A stretch of DNA of 64,000 nucleotides from Nocardioides sp. IC4_145. Its GTDB lineage: Bacteria > Actinomycetota > Actinomycetes > Propionibacteriales > Nocardioidaceae. How positions within the stretch are numbered: the first letter of the stretch is position 1; the number at the start of each line of letters is the position of its first letter. Positions 41,317 to 49,082 of the stretch are shown piece after piece. The notes below the pieces were generated by a model. It was not told the DNA's origin and searched no databases. It was given only the letters and a program-made list of their open reading frames with translations. Location of the stretch: positions 1 through 64,000 of the forward strand of contig NZ_JAANMS010000013.1 in assembly GCF_011250565.1 (NCBI RefSeq). The letters run 5' to 3'. The position numbers and the translations under genes are program-made.

Positions 41317-42330
41317 TCACAGGGTCGAGGCGCGCGCCACCAGCTCGGGGGTGAAGGTGACCTGCTGGTGCTCGTGGTCGGGGTCGGTCGACTCCTCGAG
41401 GACCAGCGCCGCCGCGGTCCGACCCAGCTGGTGCCGGGGCTGGCGGACCGAGGTGAGCGGGACCGCCGCAGCAGCGGCGAACTCGATGTCGTCGTAGCCC
41501 ACGATCGCCAGGTCACCGGGGACGGACCGCCCGCTGCCGATCGACTGCTGGAGCAGGCCCAGCGCGAGCAGGTCGTTGACGCAGAACGCCGCGGTGGGAC
41601 GCCGCCTCGACGGCATCCCGGCCAGGCGCTCGCCCGCGGAGCGGCCCTCGGCCACGGTCATCGCGTCGGTCGCGACCACCACGAGGTCCTCCGCAGGGAG
41701 TCCGGCGTCCGCCCAGGCGGCCCGCGCCCCGGCGTACCGGTCGCTGACCTGGCCGATCGTGGTGGGACCGCCGACGACGGCCACCCGCCGGTGCCCGCGG
41801 TCGACGAGGTGCTCGACCGCCAGTCGTCCGCCCAGGACGTCGTCGACGGCGACGGTGCAGAAGTCCTCGAGGCGCCGCGTGCGGTCCACCACCACGATCG
41901 GGGTGCCTCGGCGGGCCACCTGGTCCAGGGCCACGGCGTCGGCGTCCACCGGTGTGATCAGGATGCCCTGCACCCGCTGCTGCTCGAGGAGCGCGAGGTG
42001 TGCGGCCTCGCGGTCGGCCCGGTTCGCGCTGTTGCACAGGAACAGCGAGAGGGCGGCGTCGTCGGCCGCGTCGTCGATGCCGGCGGCCACGTCGGTGAAG
42101 AAGGGGTTGCCCGCGTCGAGCATCACGTAGGCGAGCGTCCGGCTCTTGCCGGCGCGCAGCTGCCGGGCGGACTCGTTGCGCACGAACCCGAGCTCGAGCA
42201 TCACGCGCTCGACCCGCTCGCGGGTGGCGGGGCTGACCCGGGAGGGCCGGTTGAGCACGTTCGAGACGGTGCCGAGGGAGACGCCGGCCGCGGCCGCGAC
42301 GTCCTTCACCGACGCACTGCGCACGGACAT
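41317..42330 (-). CDS. LacI-family repressor of the rhamnose regulon
   Basis: A 337-residue regulator. The DNA-binding helix-turn-helix and hinge are at residues 7-60 (VKDVAAAAGVSLGTVSNVLN...). A periplasmic-binding-protein-like sensor domain follows. It is divergent from the rhamnose transporter genes and separated by 190 bp containing two TGAAAC-type palindromes. Further copies precede the isomerase and rhamnosidase genes. The inducer is likely L-rhamnose or a phosphorylated intermediate. ATG 42330 gives a standard LacI N-terminus; the frame is open 31 codons upstream but this would run over an operator. Confidence 0.9.
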   Translation of the reverse strand: MSVRSASVKDVAAAAGVSLGTVSNVLNRPSRVSPATRERVERVMLELGFVRNESARQLRAGKSRTLAYVMLDAGNPFFTDVAAGIDDAADDAALSLFLCNSANRADREAAHLALLEQQRVQGILITPVDADAVALDQVARRGTPIVVVDRTRRLEDFCTVAVDDVLGGRLAVEHLVDRGHRRVAVVGGPTTIGQVSDRYAGARAAWADAGLPAEDLVVVATDAMTVAEGRSAGERLAGMPSRRRPTAAFCVNDLLALGLLQQSIGSGRSVPGDLAIVGYDDIEFAAAAAVPLTSVRQPRHQLGRTAAALVLEESTDPDHEHQQVTFTPELVARASTL

Positions 42331-42366
42331 CGCACTCCTCCTCGGGCCTCGAAAGGTAAAGCGGAG

Positions 42367-42378
42367 TGAAACGGTACA
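42367..42378. promoter_or_regulatory. LacI-type operator a (before the repressor gene)
   Basis: TGAAACGGTACA, two mismatches from the perfect palindrome TGAAACGTTTCA at 47876. It lies 37 bp upstream of the repressor ATG, suggesting autorepression. Confidence 0.6.
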
Positions 42379-42447
42379 CACTCGGGCGCCTCGGCGGGCG
42401 TGCTGTCTCGCCGGACCAGACACACGTTGGAAACTTGGCGGAAACCC

Positions 42448-42477
42448 TTGACGCCTGTGACGACAGCCACGTACGGT
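42448..42477 (+). promoter_or_regulatory. Predicted rhaTPQS promoter with embedded Crp-like site
   Basis: TTGACG (42448-42453), an 18-bp spacer and TACGGT (42472-42477). The spacer contains GTGACGACAGCCAC (42457-42470), matching GTG-N6-GNCAC, the Crp consensus I recall from Streptomyces. The operator at 42493 lies just downstream of the expected start. Confidence 0.5.
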
Positions 42478-42492
42478 CCCCGCATCGCTTTT

Positions 42493-42504
42493 TGAAACCT
42501 TTCA
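42493..42504. promoter_or_regulatory. LacI-type operator b (before rhaT)
   Basis: TGAAACCTTTCA, one mismatch from a perfect palindrome. It lies about 15 bp after the predicted -10 and 15 bp before the rhaT start, where repressor binding would block transcription. Confidence 0.75.
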
Positions 42505-42519
42505 CTGACAGGAGGCGCC

Positions 42520-44046
42520 GTGGTCGAGCAGTCCCGCGTGGCCCTCGAGCTGCGCGACGTGGCCAAGTCCTTCGGCGCCGTCGCGGCCCTGCGCAGCGGC
42601 ACCCTCGTCGTCGAGCGCGGCTCCATCCACGCCCTCGTCGGCGAGAACGGCGCCGGCAAGTCGACGCTGGTCAAGATCGTCGCCGGCGTGCACCGCCGCG
42701 ACTCCGGCACCTTCCGCCTGCACGGCGAGGACGTCGACTTCGCCTCGACCGCGGAGTCCAAGGGCTCCGGTGTCGCGGTCATCTACCAGGAGCCGACGCT
42801 GTTCCCGGACCTCTCGGTCACCGAGAACATCTTCATGGGGCGCCAGCCGCGCAGCCGGTTCGGCCGGATCGACCGGGGCGCGATGCACCGCGAGGCGCTC
42901 GAGCTGTTCGCGCGCCTCGGCGTCGAGATCGACCCCCGCAGGCCGGCGCTGGGCCTGTCGATCGCCGACCAGCAGATCATCGAGATCGCCAAGGCCATCT
43001 CGCTCGACGCCAGCGTGCTGATCATGGACGAGCCGACCGCGGCGCTCAGCGGCGTCGAGGTGGAGCGGCTGTTCGCGGTCGCGCGGAGCCTGCGGGACGA
43101 GGGGCGCGCCCTGGTCTTCATCTCGCACCGGTTCGAGGAGGTCTTCGCGCTCTGCGACACGGTCACCGTGATGCGCGACGGCGCCTACGTCTCCACCGAC
43201 CCGATCGCCGAGATCACCGTCGACGACATCGTCTCCCGGATGGTCGGGCGCGAGGTCGCGGACCTCTTCCCCAAGACCCCGGCCACGATCGGCGAGCCGG
43301 TGCTCGAGGTCGAGGGGCTGGAGCGGGCGGGTGTCTTCCACGACGTCAGCTTCACGGTCCGCGCCGGCGAGATCGTCGGCCTGGCGGGCCTCGTCGGGGC
43401 CGGCCGCAGCGAGATCGCCCGCGCGGTCTTCGGCGTGGACGGGTACGACGCCGGCTCGGTGCGCCTGGCCGGCCGACCGGTCAAGCCGCGCAACCCGCGG
43501 GCGGCGATCCGGTCCGGGATGGCGTTCGTGCCGGAGGACCGCCGCAAGCAGGGTCTGGTCACCGACGGCTCGGTCGCGCGCAACGTCGCCGGTGTCATCC
43601 GCGGCGGCCTCGCCCGTGCCGGCCTGCTCACCTCCGCGGCGGAGAATCGCGCCGCCGGGCCGTGGGCGGCCAAGCTCGAGGTGAAGACCAGCGCGCTGGA
43701 CATGCACGCGGCCACGATGAGCGGCGGCAACCAGCAGAAGGTCGTCATCGCGAAGTGGCTGGCCACCGACCCCACGTTGCTGATCATCGACGAGCCCACG
43801 CGCGGCATCGACGTCGGCACCAAGGCCGAGGTCCACCGGCTGCTCTCCGAGCTGGCCGGCGAGGGCCTGGCGATCCTGATGATCTCCTCCGAGCTCCCCG
43901 AGGTGCTCGGGATGGCCGACCGCGTGCTGGTCGTCTGCGAGGGACGGATCACCGCCGACATCGACCGTGCCGACGCCACCCCGGAGAACGTCATGCGTGC
44001 CGCCACCAACGCGACCAGCCACACGGCCGAGGAGGTCCCGGCATGA
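42520..44046 (+). CDS. rhaT: Rhamnose ABC importer, ATP-binding subunit
   Basis: A 508-residue tandem ATPase of the RbsA/XylG/RhaT class. The first Walker A is GENGAGKST at 41-49. The second domain carries the degenerate GLVGAGRSE. Signature LSG/MSGGNQQK (near 400) is present. GTG 42520 follows AGGAGG. It is the first gene of an operon; the next gene starts in an ATGA overlap. The combination with two permeases, a lipoprotein and the rhaM, rhaI, rhaD and rhaB genes assigns it to L-rhamnose rather than ribose or xylose. Regulated by operators a and b. Confidence 0.9.
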   Translation: MVEQSRVALELRDVAKSFGAVAALRSGTLVVERGSIHALVGENGAGKSTLVKIVAGVHRRDSGTFRLHGEDVDFASTAESKGSGVAVIYQEPTLFPDLSVTENIFMGRQPRSRFGRIDRGAMHREALELFARLGVEIDPRRPALGLSIADQQIIEIAKAISLDASVLIMDEPTAALSGVEVERLFAVARSLRDEGRALVFISHRFEEVFALCDTVTVMRDGAYVSTDPIAEITVDDIVSRMVGREVADLFPKTPATIGEPVLEVEGLERAGVFHDVSFTVRAGEIVGLAGLVGAGRSEIARAVFGVDGYDAGSVRLAGRPVKPRNPRAAIRSGMAFVPEDRRKQGLVTDGSVARNVAGVIRGGLARAGLLTSAAENRAAGPWAAKLEVKTSALDMHAATMSGGNQQKVVIAKWLATDPTLLIIDEPTRGIDVGTKAEVHRLLSELAGEGLAILMISSELPEVLGMADRVLVVCEGRITADIDRADATPENVMRAATNATSHTAEEVPA

Positions 44047-45161
44047 GCGACACCGCAGTCCGTCCGAGCGCGGCCTCGCCCGTGTCCCGCGTCCTCAACG
44101 ACCTCCTGCGCTCCCGCGAGCTCGCGGTCGCGGTCGTGCTCGTCCTGCTGGTCGCCGTCACCACCCTGAACAGCAGCTCGTTCCTGTTCGGCTCGACCGG
44201 GTGGCGCGACCTGCTGCTCACCCCGTCGATGCTCGTGCTGCTGGCCGTGGGCCAGACCTGCGTCCTCATCACCCGGAACGTCGACCTCTCGGTCGGCTCG
44301 ACGCTCGGGCTGACGGCCTACCTGACCGGTCGGCTGTTCATCGACACGAACCTGCCGATCGTCGTCGTGGTGCTCGCCGGGATCCTGATGGGCGCCGTGC
44401 TGGGCCTGGTCAACGGCGTCCTGGTCGCCTGGGGCCGCGTCCCGGCCCTCGTCATCACGCTCGGCACCATGTACATCTACCGCGGCGCCTTCCTCACCTG
44501 GGCGGGGAGCGACCGGATCAACGCCGACGACATGCCCTCGACCTTCCGGAACCTGGGCACCGAGTCCGTGCTCGGCATCCCGGTGCTGACGATCGTCGCG
44601 GTCGTGGTGCTCGCCGTCGTCGGCTACTACCTGCGCACCGCCGGGGGAGGCCGCGAGCTCTACGCCATCGGCTCGGACCCCGACGCGGCCGCGCTCTACG
44701 GCCTCAAGGTCCGCCGGCGGATCCTCTTCGCCTTCGTGCTCAGCGGCGCCCTCGCCGGCCTGGCCGGGGTCGTCTCGGCGGCGCGCTTCGGCACGGTCTC
44801 CTCCAGCGTCGGCACGGGCGTGGAGTTCGAGGCGGTCGGAGCCGCGGTCATCGGCGGCGTCGCCATCTTCGGCGGCAGCGGGACCGTGTGGGGAGCCGCC
44901 CTGGGCGCCTTCCTGCTGGTCACCATCAACCGGGCGCTGCCGGTCCTCGGCATCTCCGACTTCTGGCAGCAGGCCGTCGTCGGCGCCCTGATCGTCGCCG
45001 CGATCATCCTGGACCGCGTCCTGGTCCGGCGCCAGGAGAAGGCTCTCGTCGCCGCCCGCGACACCCCGGCGGGGTCGACGAGCCCCGGCCCGCCGACCGC
45101 GACGCCCGTCGTCGCCGGCGCCTCCCCGTCCACCAGCGGCACGCAGGAGGCCGTCCGATGA
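44043..45161 (+). CDS. rhaP: Rhamnose ABC importer, permease 1
   Basis: A 372-residue permease of the BPD_transp_2 family, with about 9-10 membrane helices. Family blocks TRNVDLSVGS near the third helix and AIGSDPDAAALYGL in the cytoplasmic coupling loop contact the ATPase. ATG 44043 overlaps the rhaT stop by four bases and its own stop overlaps rhaQ. A Pro/Thr/Ser-rich C-terminal tail of about 40 residues is longer than usual. Confidence 0.9.
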   Translation: MSDTAVRPSAASPVSRVLNDLLRSRELAVAVVLVLLVAVTTLNSSSFLFGSTGWRDLLLTPSMLVLLAVGQTCVLITRNVDLSVGSTLGLTAYLTGRLFIDTNLPIVVVVLAGILMGAVLGLVNGVLVAWGRVPALVITLGTMYIYRGAFLTWAGSDRINADDMPSTFRNLGTESVLGIPVLTIVAVVVLAVVGYYLRTAGGGRELYAIGSDPDAAALYGLKVRRRILFAFVLSGALAGLAGVVSAARFGTVSSSVGTGVEFEAVGAAVIGGVAIFGGSGTVWGAALGAFLLVTINRALPVLGISDFWQQAVVGALIVAAIILDRVLVRRQEKALVAARDTPAGSTSPGPPTATPVVAGASPSTSGTQEAVR

Positions 45162-46255
45162 GCACCCTGACCCAGCCGACCGGCACGGCGAGCACGCCGG
45201 CGCCGGAGGTCCGCACCTACGCGTCGTACTCCCGCCCCTACTGGCAGCGCGTCGTGCTGAGCCGCGAGTTCGCGGTGATCGCCCTGCTGGTCGCGGTGTT
45301 CGTCTACTCGCAGTCGCAGGTGGACTACTTCGACGGCCCGCAGACGCTGTACTACCTGTTCCGCGACACGGCCTCGATCCTGCTCCTCGCCCTGCCCATG
45401 ACGGCGATCATCGTCACCGGCGAGATCGACCTGTCCGTGGCGAGCATCGTGGGCCTGACCAGCGTGGCGTTCGGCATGCTGCACGTCGACGCTGGGATGT
45501 CGGTCACCCTCGCCGCCGTGCTCGCCGTGGCGATCGGTGCGGTGTGCGGCGCCTTCAACGGCTTCCTGGTCGCGTACGTCGGGCTGCCGTCGATCGCGGT
45601 GACCATCGGCACGCTGGCGCTGTTCCGCGGGATCGGCGCCGGCCTGCTCGGCACGGAGTCCCGCACCGACTTCCCGGACTCCTGGACCGACCTGGCGAAG
45701 GAGCGGATCGTCGAGGGCCAGCCGTACCCGATGATCCTCATCCCGTTCGCGGTGCTGGCCGTGCTGTTCGCCCTGATGCTGCACTTCTCCTCCTTCGGCC
45801 GCGGCATCTACGAGATCGGGCTCAACGACGAGGCGGCCCACTTCACCGGCGTCGACGTGGCCCGGACCAAGGCGGTGCTGTTCGTCCTCTCGGGGACCGT
45901 CGCGGGGTTCGTCGGGATCTACACGACGCTGGTGACCGGTGTGGCCCGGGCGGAGAACTCGACCGGCCTGGAGCTGCCCGTCATTGCGGCCTGCCTGCTC
46001 GGCGGTGTCTCGATCTTCGGCGGCAAGGGTGCGCTGCACGGGGTCATCGCCGGCGTCCTGCTCATCGGCGTCATCCAGCGGGCGATGCTCCTGGAGAGCT
46101 TCACGATCAACATCATCAACATCACGATCGGCGTGCTCCTCGTGCTGTCGGTGATGTCCACCAGTCTCCTCGCGCTCGGCCGCCGTGCGGTCGCCGCGGG
46201 CAGGGGGGCACGCGACTCGCGGCGTCCCCCGTCAGCGCCGGCAAGCGGTCGCTGA
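45158..46255 (+). CDS. rhaQ: Rhamnose ABC importer, permease 2
   Basis: A 365-residue second permease, paralogous to rhaP. VTGEIDLSVASIVGLTS and the coupling loop IGLNDEAAHFTGVDVARTK are conserved. About 10 helices. Two permease genes rather than one are typical of the rhamnose and autoinducer-2 type importers, which form heterodimers. ATG 45158 overlaps the rhaP stop. A short CCGGCG/CGCCGG stem lies in the 42-bp gap before the binding-protein gene. Confidence 0.9.
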   Translation: MSTLTQPTGTASTPAPEVRTYASYSRPYWQRVVLSREFAVIALLVAVFVYSQSQVDYFDGPQTLYYLFRDTASILLLALPMTAIIVTGEIDLSVASIVGLTSVAFGMLHVDAGMSVTLAAVLAVAIGAVCGAFNGFLVAYVGLPSIAVTIGTLALFRGIGAGLLGTESRTDFPDSWTDLAKERIVEGQPYPMILIPFAVLAVLFALMLHFSSFGRGIYEIGLNDEAAHFTGVDVARTKAVLFVLSGTVAGFVGIYTTLVTGVARAENSTGLELPVIAACLLGGVSIFGGKGALHGVIAGVLLIGVIQRAMLLESFTINIINITIGVLLVLSVMSTSLLALGRRAVAAGRGARDSRRPPSAPASGR

Positions 46256-46297
46256 GCTGATTCCGGCGCTCGCCGGATGGATCCGAAAGGTACGTAC

Positions 46298-47335
46298 ATG
46301 AAGTTCCAGAACCGACGCCTCGCGAGCCTGGCGGCCGCGGCGCTGGTCACCAGCCTGGCCCTGACCGCTTGCGGTGGCGACGACGAGTCCGGCTCGTCGG
46401 ACGCCGGCGGCAGCGGGGGTGGCGACGGCACCACGGTGACCTTCATCCCGAAGAACCTGGGCAACCCCTACTTCGACACCAGCAACGCCGGTGGCAAGGA
46501 GGCCGTCGACGAGTTCGGCGGGTCCTACGAGGAGGTCGGGCCGGCCGAGGGCTCGCCCGACGGCCAGGTGCAGTACATCAACACCGCGACCCAGCAGGGG
46601 CGCAACGCGCTGGTCGTCTCCGCCAACGACCCCGACGCCCTGTGCGACGCGATCGGCGAGGCGATGGACGCCGACATCAAGGTCGTGACCTACGACGCGG
46701 ACACCAACCCCGACTGCCGCGACATCTTCGTGAACCAGGCGGACTCCGCCGGCATCGCCAAGGCGCAGGTCGACCTGATCGCGGAGCAGATCGGCGACGA
46801 GGGCCAGATCGCGTTCCTCTCGGCGGCCGCCAACGCCACCAACCAGAACGAGTGGATCGACCTCATGAACGAGGAGATCGAGGCCAACCACCCCGACATC
46901 GAGGTGGTCGACACCGTCTACGGCGACGACGACGACCAGAAGTCGTTCGACGCGACCGCGGCGCTGCTGCAGAAGCACCCCGACCTCAAGGGCATCGTCT
47001 CGCCGACCACCGTGGGCATCGCGGCCGCGGCGCGCTACCTGTCGACCTCTGACGCCAAGGGCAAGGTCGCGCTGACCGGGCTCGGCACCCCCAACCAGAT
47101 GCGTGAGTACGTCGAGGACGGCACCGTCACCGCGTTCGCGCTGTGGAACCCCGCCGACCTCGGGTACCTCGCCGCCTGGACCGCCAAGGCGCTCGCCGAC
47201 GGCGACATCGAGGGCGAGGGTGACTCGTTCGAGGCCGGCCGTCTCGGCGACTACACCGTCGGCGAGGACAACGTCGTCCTGCTCGGCGACCCGTTCGTGT
47301 TCGACAAGTCGAACATCGGCGACTTCGACTTCTGA
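46298..47335 (+). CDS. rhaS: Rhamnose-binding lipoprotein of the ABC importer
   Basis: A 345-residue substrate-binding lipoprotein. The lipobox LTAC puts the lipidated Cys at 25. A short Gly/Ser/Asp linker precedes a Peripla_BP_4 sugar-binding domain with the FIPKNLGNPYFDTSNAGG start. It matches the RhaS family. ATG 46298 is set by the GAAAGG ribosome-binding stretch. An unusual order: in other rhamnose operons the binding protein often comes first. A 15-bp hairpin follows the gene. Confidence 0.92.
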   Translation: MKFQNRRLASLAAAALVTSLALTACGGDDESGSSDAGGSGGGDGTTVTFIPKNLGNPYFDTSNAGGKEAVDEFGGSYEEVGPAEGSPDGQVQYINTATQQGRNALVVSANDPDALCDAIGEAMDADIKVVTYDADTNPDCRDIFVNQADSAGIAKAQVDLIAEQIGDEGQIAFLSAAANATNQNEWIDLMNEEIEANHPDIEVVDTVYGDDDDQKSFDATAALLQKHPDLKGIVSPTTVGIAAAARYLSTSDAKGKVALTGLGTPNQMREYVEDGTVTAFALWNPADLGYLAAWTAKALADGDIEGEGDSFEAGRLGDYTVGEDNVVLLGDPFVFDKSNIGDFDF

Positions 47336-47364
47336 TCCGCACCGTCGAAGGCACCACCTGCTGA

Positions 47365-47399
47365 GTCCGTCGGGGCGTGCGACCCACGCCCCGACGGAC
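47365..47399 (+). terminator. Hairpin between rhaS and rhaM
   Basis: GTCCGTCGGGGCGTG (47365-47379) and its perfect complement (47385-47399) form a 15-bp stem with a 5-base loop and no T tract. It may end part of the transporter transcripts or protect the rhaS mRNA 3' end. Confidence 0.65.
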
Positions 47400-47447
47400 C
47401 GGACCCGCAGCCGAGCCCGCCCCACCCCCCGAGAACGAGGAGTCGTC

Positions 47448-47792
47448 GTGCCCCGCGTCTGCTTCCAGCTCCAGGTCAAGCCCGACCGGATCGAGGAGTA
47501 CAAGGAGCGCCACCGTGCGGTCTGGCCCGACATGGTGCGGGCGCTGCACGAGACCGGCTGGCACAACTACTCCCTCTTCCTGCGCCCCGACGGACTCCTG
47601 ATCGGGTACGTGGAGACGCCGTCGCTCGAGCAGGCACAGGCAGGCATGGCCGCCACCGCGGTCAACGCCCGCTGGCAGGCCGAGATGGGGGAGCTCTTCG
47701 AGGAGCTCGACGGCGTCCCGCCCGACCAGGGCTTCCTGGTCCTCGAGGAGGTCTTCCACCTCGAGGACCAGCTCGCCCGGCTGGACGCCTGA
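47448..47792 (+). CDS. rhaM: L-rhamnose mutarotase
   Basis: A 114-residue RhaM/RhaU that interconverts alpha and beta L-rhamnose so that the isomerase gets its preferred anomer. Dimeric ferredoxin-like alpha/beta-barrel fold. The ERHRAVWPDMV block, with its catalytic His, and the HNYSLFLRPDG block are typical. Length is standard. GTG 47448 is preceded by GAGGAG. It lies between the importer genes and the isomerase. Confidence 0.92.
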   Translation: MPRVCFQLQVKPDRIEEYKERHRAVWPDMVRALHETGWHNYSLFLRPDGLLIGYVETPSLEQAQAGMAATAVNARWQAEMGELFEELDGVPPDQGFLVLEEVFHLEDQLARLDA

Positions 47793-47875
47793 CGACCGGC
47801 CCGGCACCCCGCCGCAGCACCGCCCCCGCACCCACGACGCGCGCCCGCCACCGCGGGCACTCGCGCCGTGCGGTA

Positions 47876-47887
47876 TGAAACGTTTCA
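47876..47887. promoter_or_regulatory. LacI-type operator c (before rhaI), perfect palindrome
   Basis: TGAAACGTTTCA is a perfect 12-bp palindrome 12 bp before the rhaI ATG. It nearly touches the CGGAG ribosome-binding stretch. No clear -35/-10 precedes it, so it may act as an internal roadblock as well as an operator. Confidence 0.8.
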
Positions 47888-47899
47888 AACGGAGATGAG

Positions 47900-49078
47900 A
47901 TGACTGACTTCGCCACGATCGCCCCGCAGCTCGAGGGCCAGGCCATCGAGCTGCCCTCGTGGGCGTTCGGCAACTCCGGCACCCGGTTCAAGGTGTTCGG
48001 CTCGCCCGGCACGGCCCGCACGGTGGAGGAGAAGGTCGCCGACGCCGCGACCGTCCACCGCTTCACCGGCCTCGCCCCGTCGGTCGCCCTCCACATCCCG
48101 TGGGACCTCGTCGACGACTACGCCGCGCTGCGCCGCTACGCCGAGGACCGGGGCGTGCGCCTGGGCACGATCAACTCCAACACCTTCCAGGACGACGACT
48201 ACCGGCTCGGCGCGCTCACCCACACCGACGCCAAGATCCGCCAGAAGGCGATCGACCACCACTTCGAGTGCATCGACGTGATGGGTGCGACCGGCTCGCG
48301 CGACCTGAAGATCTGGCTCGCGGAGGGCAGCAACTACCCCGGCCAGGCCGACCTGCGCGGCCGCCAGGACCGGCTGCACGAGTCGCTCTCGGCGATCTAC
48401 GACCGGCTCGGCGAGGACCAGCGGCTGGTGCTGGAGTACAAGTTCTTCGAGCCGGCCTTCTACCACACCGACGTCCCGGACTGGGGCACGTCGTACGTCC
48501 AGGTGGCCGCCCTCGGCGATCGCGCCGTCGTGTGCCTCGACACCGGCCACCACGCCCCGGGCACCAACATCGAGTTCATCGTCATGCAGCTGCTGCGACT
48601 GGGGAAGCTCGGCTCCTTCGACTTCAACAGCCGCTTCTACGCCGACGACGACCTCATCGTCGGCGCGGCCGACCCGTTCCAGCTCTTCCGGATCCTCTTC
48701 GAGGTGATCCGGGGCGGCGGCTACGGTCCCGCGAACCCCGACGGGCACAGCGACGTCGCGTTCATGCTCGACCAGTGCCACAACATCGAGGCGAAGATCC
48801 CCGGCCAGATCCGGTCGGTGCTCAACGTCCAGGAGATGACGGCGCGCGCCCTGCTCGTCGACCGTGACGCACTGACCGCCGCCCAGGAGGCCGGCGACGT
48901 GCTCGCCGCCCACGAGGTCTTCATGGACGCCTTCTCCACCGACGTCCGCGCCGACCTCGCCGCCTGGCGAGAGGAGCGCGGCCTCCCCGCCAACCCGATG
49001 CGCGCGTACGCCGAGTCGGGCCACCAGCAGCAGATCGAGGCGGACCGCATCGGCGGCACGCAGGCAGGATGGAACTGA
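47900..49078 (+). CDS. rhaI: L-rhamnose isomerase
   Basis: A 392-residue TIM-barrel isomerase converting L-rhamnose to L-rhamnulose, metal dependent. It resembles the RhaI group found in Gram-positives and Pseudomonas rather than E. coli RhaA. Metal-ligand regions are LEYKFFEPAFYHTDVPDWGT, the CLDTGHH loop and the DFNSR segment. The gene directly follows operator c. It is 4 bp upstream of the bifunctional aldolase gene, so they are one operon. Confidence 0.92.
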   Translation: MTDFATIAPQLEGQAIELPSWAFGNSGTRFKVFGSPGTARTVEEKVADAATVHRFTGLAPSVALHIPWDLVDDYAALRRYAEDRGVRLGTINSNTFQDDDYRLGALTHTDAKIRQKAIDHHFECIDVMGATGSRDLKIWLAEGSNYPGQADLRGRQDRLHESLSAIYDRLGEDQRLVLEYKFFEPAFYHTDVPDWGTSYVQVAALGDRAVVCLDTGHHAPGTNIEFIVMQLLRLGKLGSFDFNSRFYADDDLIVGAADPFQLFRILFEVIRGGGYGPANPDGHSDVAFMLDQCHNIEAKIPGQIRSVLNVQEMTARALLVDRDALTAAQEAGDVLAAHEVFMDAFSTDVRADLAAWREERGLPANPMRAYAESGHQQQIEADRIGGTQAGWN

Positions 49079-49082
49079 GGAC

